5,059 nt of DNA from NCBI GenBank assembly GCA_031367105.1, contig JANLPG010000108.1:1-5059 (forward strand), in the 5' to 3' direction. The notes beneath the pieces were generated by a model. The model did no database searches, had not been told where the DNA came from, and worked only from the letters and a program-made list of their open reading frames with translations. The position numbers and the translations under genes were made by a program. Below, piece after piece: positions 1 to 5,059 of this stretch (positions are counted from its first letter, which is position 1; every line of letters starts with the position of its first letter). This DNA comes from Palsa-1233 sp031367105 (lineage in GTDB: Bacteria > Gemmatimonadota > Gemmatimonadetes > Gemmatimonadales > GWC2-71-9).

Positions 1-585
1 GGCGGATGGATCGCCGGGCGTGTGTTGCTGGATGGCGAAGACGTCTATGCCAGCAGCGTCAATCCGATCCAGCTTCGCAGGCGGGTCGGGATGGTGTTCC
101 AGAAGCCGACTCCGTTCCCGATGATGTCGGTGTACGAGAATGTCGCAGCCGGGCTGGTGCTCGATGGCCGGCGTCCCCGCAGCGAGCTGGACGCTATCGT
201 GGAGCGGTCGCTCCGGCGAGCCGCCCTCTGGGAGGAAGTCAAGGACCGTCTCCGCACCAGTGCGGTCGGGCTTTCTGGTGGGCAGCAACAGCGCCTCTGC
301 CTCGCGCGCACCATCGCCCCCGAACCGGAGGTGATCCTGCTCGACGAACCGACCGCCTCCCTCGACCCTCAGGGGACGCAGCGGATCGAGGAGCTGGTCA
401 TCGAACTGAAGCGGGAGTTCACCATCGTGATCGTCACGCACAATATGCAGCAGGCGGCGCGAGTTTCGGACACGACGACATTCTTCTATCTCGGCACGAT
501 GATCGAGCACGGCGCCACGCGGCAGATCTTCACCGCGCCGACCAATGAGCAGACCGAGGCCTATATCACGGGACGGTTCGGATGA
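1..585 (+). CDS. pstB: Phosphate ABC transporter ATP-binding protein PstB, first copy (5' partial)
   Basis: This is the ATPase subunit of the Pst high-affinity phosphate importer. It hydrolyses ATP on the cytoplasmic side of the PstC/PstA channel. The frame is open from base 1, giving 194 visible residues. By alignment with the downstream paralogue about 89 N-terminal residues, including Walker A, lie left of the window. Visible motifs (residues counted from the edge) are the Q-loop VFQKPTPFP with Q34, signature LSGGQ at 91-95, Walker B ILLDEP with D115/E116, D-loop SLD at 120-122, and H-loop H147 in VTHNMQQ. The PstB-typical stretch RRAALWEEVKDRL is present. The internal GTG at 22 is not a plausible start because homology continues upstream of it. 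The post-Walker B segment (PTASLDPQGT) differs from the PCSALDP form usual in PstB and seen in the second copy. The stop overlaps the next pstB start in ATGA. Family assignment is firm. The intactness of the missing end is unknown. Confidence 0.95.
   Translation, partial: GGWIAGRVLLDGEDVYASSVNPIQLRRRVGMVFQKPTPFPMMSVYENVAAGLVLDGRRPRSELDAIVERSLRRAALWEEVKDRLRTSAVGLSGGQQQRLCLARTIAPEPEVILLDEPTASLDPQGTQRIEELVIELKREFTIVIVTHNMQQAARVSDTTTFFYLGTMIEHGATRQIFTAPTNEQTEAYITGRFG
420..461 (+). repeat. Homologous block in pstB copy 1, matching 1265-1306
   Basis: This 42-base segment encodes the strand and H-loop region of the first PstB. It matches bases 1265-1306 of the second pstB at 40 of 42 positions by direct comparison. 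The match includes an uninterrupted identical run of 23 bases (439-461 against 1284-1306). It is the best-conserved nucleotide trace of the pstB tandem duplication and could serve as a recombination site that collapses the two genes into one. Confidence 0.8.
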
Positions 586-1430
586 ACACCGCACTCGACG
601 ACGGCGTTGCCGTACCGATCCGCGCCCCGCGCTCCGGCTTCGTCGCGTCGCTGGATCCGGACAGCAGCGCGCAGGTCGCGCCCAGCGTGGATGTGCGCGG
701 CTTCTCGTTCTGGTATGGTGACCATCAGGTGCTCCACGACCTCACCTTCACGATTCCGCCGCGGGCGGTCACGGCGGTGATCGGCCCTTCGGGGTGCGGG
801 AAGTCGACCTTTCTCCGTTCCATCAACCGGATGAACGATCTGATCGCCGACGTCCGTACCAGCGGCGACCTGCTGGTCGAAGGGAGGTCGGTCTATGCTG
901 CCAGCCTCGACCTGGTGGCCCACCGGCAGCGCGTGGGGATGGTATTTCAACGCCCCAATCCGTTTCCGAAGACGATCTATCAGAATGTCGCCTACGGCCC
1001 CACCCTGAACGCGCTGGTGCCGCGCAACGAGATCCCTGACCTGGTGGAGCAATGCCTCCGTCGCGCCGCGCTCTGGGAGGAGGTCAAGGATCGCCTCGAC
1101 ACCGCGGCGACGGGCCTCTCCGGTGGCCAGCAGCAGCGCCTCTGCATTGCCCGGGCACTCGGCAACAGTCCGTCCGTCCTGCTGATGGATGAGCCCTGCT
1201 CTGCCCTCGACCCGGGCGCCACCGCCAAGGTCGAAGAACTTATCTTCGAGCTGAAGCGGGAATACACCATCGTGATCGTGACTCACAATATGCAGCAGGC
1301 GGCGCGCGTGTCGGAACTGACGGGATTCTTCGATGCCGGGGCCCTGATCGAGATGGGACCGACCAGGCAGATTTTCACGGCACCGAAGCACGAACGCACC
1401 GAAGCGTATCTCACGGGGAGATTCGGATGA
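582..1430 (+). CDS. pstB: Phosphate ABC transporter ATP-binding protein PstB, second copy (complete)
   Basis: A complete 282-residue PstB, the ATPase that drives phosphate import through PstCA. Residues 1-33 are a poorly conserved, probably flexible extension. The ABC domain follows, with the aromatic A-loop region WYGDHQVL at 44-51, Walker A GPSGCGKST at 68-76, Q-loop Q123 in VFQRPNPFP, signature LSGGQ at 179-183, Walker B VLLMDEP with D203/E204, D-loop SALD at 207-210 and H-loop H235. The PNPFPKTIY, NVAYG and MDEPCSALDP segments are classic PstB. All catalytic motifs are intact, so it should be an active ATPase. The ATG at 582 overlaps the stop of the first pstB (ATGA). A weak GGGA lies 8 bases upstream, so translation probably depends on coupling. 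Its 3' end overlaps phoU in the same way. It is clearly a tandem paralogue of the upstream gene, and the two share long identical stretches and the same C-terminus TGRFG. Confidence 0.97.
   Translation: MNTALDDGVAVPIRAPRSGFVASLDPDSSAQVAPSVDVRGFSFWYGDHQVLHDLTFTIPPRAVTAVIGPSGCGKSTFLRSINRMNDLIADVRTSGDLLVEGRSVYAASLDLVAHRQRVGMVFQRPNPFPKTIYQNVAYGPTLNALVPRNEIPDLVEQCLRRAALWEEVKDRLDTAATGLSGGQQQRLCIARALGNSPSVLLMDEPCSALDPGATAKVEELIFELKREYTIVIVTHNMQQAARVSELTGFFDAGALIEMGPTRQIFTAPKHERTEAYLTGRFG
1265..1306 (+). repeat. Homologous block in pstB copy 2, matching 420-461
   Basis: This is the partner of the block at 420-461, in the same orientation and with start points 845 bases apart. The two differences lie in the codons just before the H-loop histidine. 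Both copies encode TIVIVTHNMQQAARVS. Much of the sequence between the blocks is more diverged, so purifying selection on the H-loop region could also explain the match, with or without recent gene conversion. Confidence 0.8.
1415..1420 (+). promoter_or_regulatory. Ribosome binding site for phoU, inside the end of pstB copy 2
   Basis: GGGGAG lies 6 bases before the phoU ATG at 1427 and is the clearest Shine-Dalgarno sequence in the operon. It is formed by the glycine-arginine codons GGG AGA of the PstB C-terminus TGRFG. The first pstB encodes the same peptide with GGA CGG and has only a weak GGGA at 570-573. AGA would be an unusual arginine codon in such GC-rich DNA, which suggests that the ribosome binding site constrains codon choice here. 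Confidence 0.7.
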
Positions 1431-2116
1431 GCGGCGAAACCCATCGTCATTTTCACGAGCAGCTGAGCCACGTCAAGGTGCGGCTGCTCACCATGTCGGG
1501 CGAGGCCGAGGCGGCGCTGGGCCTGGCCGTCGAGGCGCTGCTGGAACGCGACGTCGACAAGGCCCATCACGTGATCACCAACGATCGCATCATCGACGCA
1601 ATGGAGGTCGAGATCGAGGAGCAGTCGATCAACCTCCTGGCACTGCAGCAACCGATGGCTCGCGACCTCCGGATGCTCACCTCGGCCCTCAAGATTGCCA
1701 ACGACCTCGAACGTGTCGGCGACCACGCGGTGAACATCGCCCAGTCCGCCGAACGCCTGGCCCAGAGCCGGCCGATTACGCCGGAACCGGAAATCGTCGA
1801 GATGGCCCGGCTGGCCCGCGCGATGCTCTCCGATGCGCTCGAGGCCTTCATCCGTGGCGACGCCGCCGCCGGTCGTGAGGTCTGTCGCCGCGATGACAAG
1901 GTGGACGCCTTGCATCGTTCGGTGTTCCGGATCCTGCTGACGCATATGATGGAGGATCCCCATATGATCGGTGCCGGGATGGAACTCTTCCTGGTGTCAC
2001 GCAATCTTGAACGCGTCGCCGACCTCGCCACCAACATCGGCGAGGACGTCGTCTTCCTCGTCGAGGGAAAGTCGATCAAGCACCACGCCGAAGACCGGGG
2101 CGAGCCGAGCACGTGA
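1427..2116 (+). CDS. phoU: Phosphate signalling and transport regulator PhoU
   Basis: PhoU is a cytoplasmic helical-bundle protein. It links Pst transporter status to the PhoR/PhoB-type two-component system and limits phosphate uptake when phosphate is plentiful. The 229-residue length is usual for the family. Two tandem three-helix PhoU repeats are visible, at roughly residues 10-112 and 125-215. Each carries the E(D)xxxD metal-binding signature: D93 with E95-R-V-G-D99 in the first, and E195-R-V-A-D199 in the second. Other family hallmarks are QQPMARDLR at 74-82 and the start of the second repeat's last helix, ELFLVSRNLERVAD. The start is the ATG inside the ATGA overlap with pstB, supported by the good ribosome binding site at 1415-1420. 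The last codons overlap the ppx start as GTGA. No PhoR or PhoB gene is in the window, so the signalling partner is not seen. Confidence 0.96.
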   Translation: MSGETHRHFHEQLSHVKVRLLTMSGEAEAALGLAVEALLERDVDKAHHVITNDRIIDAMEVEIEEQSINLLALQQPMARDLRMLTSALKIANDLERVGDHAVNIAQSAERLAQSRPITPEPEIVEMARLARAMLSDALEAFIRGDAAAGREVCRRDDKVDALHRSVFRILLTHMMEDPHMIGAGMELFLVSRNLERVADLATNIGEDVVFLVEGKSIKHHAEDRGEPST

Positions 2117-3657
2117 CCACTCCCGCGGCCAATCTCGAGCGCCTCGGCGCCATCGACGTCGGCTCCAACTCGATTCGCCTGCTGGTCGCGGAGTACGACC
2201 CCGCGACCGGGCTGCAAGTCATCGACGAGGTGAAGGATATGCCGCGGCTCGCGACCGGCGTCGCGTCGACCGGTGCGCTCGACCCGCTCGCGATGGAGCA
2301 CGCCTTCGAGACGCTGCGCCGGATGAAGGGTGTGGCCGAACGGCGTGGTGTGACCCGGCTCGCGGCCGTGGCCACCTCGGCGATGCGCGATGCCAGCAAC
2401 GGACTTGCCTTCGCCGAACGGATTCGTCGGGAGCTTGCCATTCCCCTTGAAATCATCGGCGAAGAGCGCGAGGCACAACTCTCCTGGCGGTCTGTCGCCC
2501 ATCACTTCCGGCTGGAGAACGCCCGCACGCTGGTCGCCGATATCGGCGGCGGCTCGCTCGAACTGGTCGGCGCAGTCGACGGGCTGGTCGAAGTGACCAC
2601 TTCCCTCCCGCTCGGCGCCGTGCGGCTGACCGAGGCCCACCTGAACGGGAAGAAGGACGCGCGCAAGGCGGTCACGGCCCTGCGAAAGTCGGTCCGCAGC
2701 AGCTTGCGCAAGGCACTCCCCTGGCGCGACTGGGTGCAGGCCCGGCTGATCGGCTCGGGCGGTTCGTTCACCAATCTGGGGCGGATGGCGGCGGCGCGCC
2801 GAGGCCACCTCGGCGAAGCGGTGCACGGTACCACGGTCAATACCGGCGAAGTCGAAGCACTGCTCGAATGGCTTGCCACCAAGACGCTCGCAGAGCGCAC
2901 CCAGGTGCCGGGGCTCAATCCGCAGCGCGCCGACATCATCATCGCAGGGCTTGCGGTCACTGCCGAGTTGCTCGCGATGGTTGACGCCCGCGAACTGACG
3001 GTGAGCGCCTACGGCCTGCGTGAAGGGCTGTTGCTGGAGATGGTTGGAGCCAGTGAACAAGCGAAGGCCGCCGACCCGCTGAAGATGATCCGCGACTTCG
3101 TCGATCGCTGCCGCGGCGATCGCCGCCACGTGGAGCAGGTGCGTGTGCTGGCGCTGGCACTCCACGATCAACTCGCCGAGACGCTGGGATGCGCCCCCGA
3201 AGAACGCTGGTTGCTCGAGGCGGCGGCACTGCTCCACGATGTGGGTCAACTCGTGTCCTACCGCAAGCACCACCGGCACTCATTCCAGTTGATCACCCAC
3301 GCCGAACGGATCGGCCTGGGCGCGCGCGAACGGGCGCTGGTCGCGTTGATTTCGCGCTACCACCGCAAGTCGGGGCCGAGCCGGAAACACGAAGAGTTCG
3401 CGCGGCTCTCCGAAGAGGACCAGGCGATCGTCCGGCGGGTGAGCGGACTGCTCCGACTCGCCGACGGCCTCGATCGTGGGCACACGGCGAGTGTGGAGCG
3501 AATCACGTCGACAATGCTGGACGACCATCTGGTCGTCCGCGCCTATCCGCGGCTCCAGGGCTCCGACATCTCGCTGGAGGTCTGGGGGGCCGACCGGAAG
3601 TCGGACGTGTTGGCCAAGGCGCTGGGGTGCGACGTGGTCGTCGCCGCAGGGATGTGA
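2113..3657 (+). CDS. ppx: Exopolyphosphatase, Ppx/GppA family with C-terminal HD domain
   Basis: Family members release terminal phosphate from inorganic polyphosphate, and some hydrolyse pppGpp. They act in the cytoplasm. The protein has 514 residues, about the length of E. coli Ppx. The N-terminal half (about 10-300) is the actin-like ASKHA phosphatase fold, with phosphate-1 motif GAIDVGSNSIRLLV at 12-25, the TSAMRDASN motif, E120 in EEREAQL (aligned by eye to the catalytic glutamate of Ppx), and phosphate-2 motif DIGGGSLEL at 143-151. The C-terminal part (about 320-490) is HD-type, with H339, the HD pair H375-D376 in LLHDVGQ, histidines at 386, 387 and 389, and D451/D454 in RLADGLDR. The GTG start at 2113 overlaps the phoU stop as GTGA and places the first motif at residue 12, so later starts are unlikely. 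GGGGCGAG at 2097-2104 is a weak ribosome binding site. Ppx is preferred over GppA because of the phosphate operon context. Sequence alone does not separate the two activities. Confidence 0.93.
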   Translation: MTTPAANLERLGAIDVGSNSIRLLVAEYDPATGLQVIDEVKDMPRLATGVASTGALDPLAMEHAFETLRRMKGVAERRGVTRLAAVATSAMRDASNGLAFAERIRRELAIPLEIIGEEREAQLSWRSVAHHFRLENARTLVADIGGGSLELVGAVDGLVEVTTSLPLGAVRLTEAHLNGKKDARKAVTALRKSVRSSLRKALPWRDWVQARLIGSGGSFTNLGRMAAARRGHLGEAVHGTTVNTGEVEALLEWLATKTLAERTQVPGLNPQRADIIIAGLAVTAELLAMVDARELTVSAYGLREGLLLEMVGASEQAKAADPLKMIRDFVDRCRGDRRHVEQVRVLALALHDQLAETLGCAPEERWLLEAAALLHDVGQLVSYRKHHRHSFQLITHAERIGLGARERALVALISRYHRKSGPSRKHEEFARLSEEDQAIVRRVSGLLRLADGLDRGHTASVERITSTMLDDHLVVRAYPRLQGSDISLEVWGADRKSDVLAKALGCDVVVAAGM

Positions 3658-3682
3658 CCCGGCGTGCCACCAGCGACGGCCG
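3658..3682. other. Convergent intergenic gap without a clear terminator
   Basis: Only 25 bases separate the ppx stop from the stop of the minus-strand aldehyde dehydrogenase gene. The gap contains most of a perfect 10-base palindrome, GACGGCCGTC at 3675-3684, but it has no loop and no T-run on either side. A possible 5-bp stem (3662-3666 with 3684-3688) has a 17-base loop and would be weak. The two transcripts probably run into each other's 3' ends, or termination uses Rho or signals inside the genes. Confidence 0.6.
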
Positions 3683-5059
3683 TCACGCTCCGTAGGGCAC
3701 CCAGATGTTCTTCACCTGCGTCGCCTGCCGCAGGAACTCGGTCCCCTCACCATCGGCCGGATCGGCCCAATTGCGCACCGTCCACTCGGTCCAGGTGCGC
3801 TTCATATTCCCGGCCGAGAGCTTCTCGGCCTCGGTCGCCTCGGCGCGGGTGCCAAAGACCCAGATGCCGTCGACGTCGTCGTGCCCTGCGAGTGCCGTGA
3901 GTAATTCCCGGCGAAGGCCGGTCACGATGTTGATCACGCCGCCGGGCAGGTCGGAGGTATCGAACAGCTGATACAGATCGGTGGCGAGTAGCGGCGCGCT
4001 TTCCGACGGAATCGCCACCACGCTGTTCCCCATCGCAATCGCCGGCAAGACGGTGGAAAGAAAACCCAGCAGCGGCGCCTCATCCGGGCAGATGATGCCG
4101 ATGACTCCCAGCGGCTCCGGCATCGCCAGCGTGACGTTGCGCAGCGGCGTGTGATGCACCGCCCCATCGTACTTGTCCGCCCACGCCGCCCAGGTGAAGC
4201 AGCGCTGGATGGCAGCATCGACTTCGGCGCCGCCCGACTTGCCTGTCAGCCTGGTCACCCGGGCAGCAAACTCCTCCCGCCGTGCCGCGAGATTCTCCCC
4301 GATGTAGTACAGCACCTGCGCGCGAAGATGCGCGGTGGCACGGCCCCACGTGGAGGCCGCGTGCGCCGCCTCGACGGCATTGCGGATGTCCTTCCGATTG
4401 CCGCGACCAATCTGCGCGACCAGTTCCCCTTCAGCAGCGTACACTGGAAGCGAGTAGCCGGAGTCGGGCCGCGTCTGCTTCCCACCGATGTACAACTTCG
4501 GCGTACGATCGATCCCCGGAAGTCCGCCGGAACTCTGCGGCGCCCCCTCCTCTCGCATCTCGCTTCTCGCCTCTCGTTCAGCGCGCTTCCCGTGGCTCGG
4601 CTTGAGGTATTCGTACATCCCTTCTCGCCCGCCCTCGCGCCCATAGCCACTTTCGCGATAGCCGCCGAATCCCGCGGCGGCATCGAAGACGTTAGTGCAG
4701 TTGATCCAGACCGTGCCGGCCTTCAGGCGTGGTGCAATGTCCAGCGCAAGATTGATGTTTTCGCTCCAGAGCGACGCCGCGAGGCCGTAGCGGGTATTGT
4801 TGGCGATCTCGACCGCCTCATCGGGCGTGCGGAACGACATCAGCACGACCACCGGCCCGAAGATTTCGATCTGCGCCACGGTGGCCGCAGGCGAGACATT
4901 GGTGAACAGCGTTGGCGGATAGAAGAGCCCCTCTGTCGGGACGCTCCACGACGGCTGCCAGCAGGTCGAGCCCTCGGCGATCCCCTGCTTCACCAGTTCA
5001 TCGATGCGGGCGAGCTGCACTGGCGCCACGATGGCGCCGATGTCGACCGCCTTGTCGAG
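3683..5059 (-). CDS. Two-domain aldehyde dehydrogenase, ALDH16-like (5' partial, N-terminus beyond right edge)
   Basis: ALDHs oxidise aldehydes to acids with NAD(P). The substrate here is unknown. The frame is open to the window edge (458 visible residues). Homology (LDKAVDIGAIV) precedes the GTG at 5029, so that is not the start. Residues 1-156 are the C-terminal end of a normal ALDH domain: FYPPTLF, EIFGPV with E65 at 65-70, NNTRYGLAAS at 87-96, GTVWIN, and GFGGYRESGYGREGG at 130-144. The catalytic cysteine would lie some 30-40 residues upstream, off the window. Residues about 157-186 are a charged linker. From 189 (LYIGGKQ) a second ALDH domain begins but is degenerate: the usual PWNFP asparagine position reads PDEAP (325-329), the KPAE lysine is S352 in IPSES, and the GNLKRVTLELGGK-like motif is GNMKRTWTEW (417-426). 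The protein ends before any cysteine motif. This layout fits ALDH16, whose usual length is close to the roughly 790 residues I infer here. Confidence 0.9.
   Translation of the reverse strand, partial: LDKAVDIGAIVAPVQLARIDELVKQGIAEGSTCWQPSWSVPTEGLFYPPTLFTNVSPAATVAQIEIFGPVVVLMSFRTPDEAVEIANNTRYGLAASLWSENINLALDIAPRLKAGTVWINCTNVFDAAAGFGGYRESGYGREGGREGMYEYLKPSHGKRAEREARSEMREEGAPQSSGGLPGIDRTPKLYIGGKQTRPDSGYSLPVYAAEGELVAQIGRGNRKDIRNAVEAAHAASTWGRATAHLRAQVLYYIGENLAARREEFAARVTRLTGKSGGAEVDAAIQRCFTWAAWADKYDGAVHHTPLRNVTLAMPEPLGVIGIICPDEAPLLGFLSTVLPAIAMGNSVVAIPSESAPLLATDLYQLFDTSDLPGGVINIVTGLRRELLTALAGHDDVDGIWVFGTRAEATEAEKLSAGNMKRTWTEWTVRNWADPADGEGTEFLRQATQVKNIWVPYGA
4502..4591 (-). other. Charged interdomain linker of the ALDH16-like protein
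   Basis: These codons encode residues 157-186 of the visible protein, between the last motif of the first ALDH domain (EYLKPSHG) and the first strand of the second (KLYIGGK). The first half is rich in Arg and Glu (RAEREARSEMREE) and the second in Gly, Ser and Pro. It has no ALDH motif and is probably solvent-exposed and flexible. The heptanucleotide repeat lies in its first half. Confidence 0.65.
4551..4578. repeat. Heptanucleotide tandem repeat, four copies
   Basis: On the plus strand the units are TCTCGCA, TCTCGCT, TCTCGCC and TCTCGTT, giving a consensus TCTCGCN over 28 bases. The seventh base varies and only the last copy departs at position six. The repeat is inside the minus-strand ALDH gene and encodes roughly residues E161 to R169 of the linker (read there as NGCGAGA units). 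Because seven is not a multiple of three, gain or loss of one unit would shift the frame and remove the second ALDH domain. Confidence 0.85.

Noticed and set aside
6..548. A plus-strand 180-codon open frame overlapping pstB copy 1
   Set aside because: It is in a different frame from the PstB motifs, and its translation is Arg, Ala and Gly rich with no conserved motif.
1..585. The first pstB as a pseudogene lacking Walker A
   Set aside because: The missing N-terminal part is explained by the window edge. The frame is open from base 1 and all remaining motifs are intact.
1..600. A Pho box or promoter for the phosphate operon
   Set aside because: The window starts inside coding sequence and the downstream genes overlap, leaving no upstream non-coding region. 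I saw no Pho-box-like direct repeats.
561..1391. A 276-codon minus-strand open frame opposite pstB copy 2
   Set aside because: It is a shadow of an intact ABC ATPase gene. It has no domain I recognise and its composition is typical of antisense translation in GC-rich DNA.
1567..3279. A 570-codon open frame on the minus strand opposite phoU and ppx
   Set aside because: It lies entirely antisense to two genes with complete family motifs. Its translation is rich in Arg, Gly, His and Gln with no recognisable domain. Long antisense open frames are common in GC-rich coding DNA.
3662..3688. Possible rho-independent terminator between the convergent genes
   Set aside because: The stem is only 5 bp with a 17-base loop, and no T-run follows on either strand.
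3683..5029. GTG at 5029 as the real start of a short ALDH gene
   Set aside because: The frame stays open to the window edge and the upstream codons (LDKAVDIGAI) continue a conserved ALDH segment, so the gene is cut by the window edge.

Overview
The window is GC-rich, densely packed bacterial DNA with no mobile elements, tRNA, rRNA or CRISPR visible. It holds two gene blocks that face each other. The organism is probably a high-GC bacterium of an environmental lineage. Gemmatimonadota is my best guess from the gene order and style, but that is a low-confidence inference because no marker gene is present.

Left block, plus strand, 1-3657: the downstream part of a high-affinity phosphate uptake (Pst/Pho) operon. 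The order is pstB (5' end cut off by the window edge), a second complete pstB, phoU, then an exopolyphosphatase of the Ppx/GppA family with a C-terminal HD domain. Each of the three junctions is a 4-base overlap of stop and start (ATGA, ATGA, GTGA), so the four genes look like one translationally coupled transcript. The usual upstream partners pstS, pstC and pstA, and the promoter with any Pho box, would lie left of the window. Together the genes link three steps: energising phosphate import (PstB), signalling phosphate sufficiency and restraining the transporter (PhoU), and releasing phosphate from stored polyphosphate (Ppx).

Right block, minus strand, 5059-3683: the 3' part of a long aldehyde dehydrogenase gene whose 5' end is beyond the right edge. 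The visible protein contains the C-terminal part of a normal ALDH domain, a charged linker, and then a second ALDH-like domain with degraded active-site motifs and no room for a catalytic cysteine. This layout matches the ALDH16 family. A four-copy heptanucleotide tandem repeat sits in the linker.

The two blocks converge, with only 25 bases between the stop codons and no convincing terminator.

The most interesting points are the tandem, diverged pstB pair whose duplicated gene ends carry the coupling signal for the next gene, and the 7-bp repeat between the two ALDH domains, whose copy number would decide whether the second domain is translated. Neither amounts to a clearly new system.
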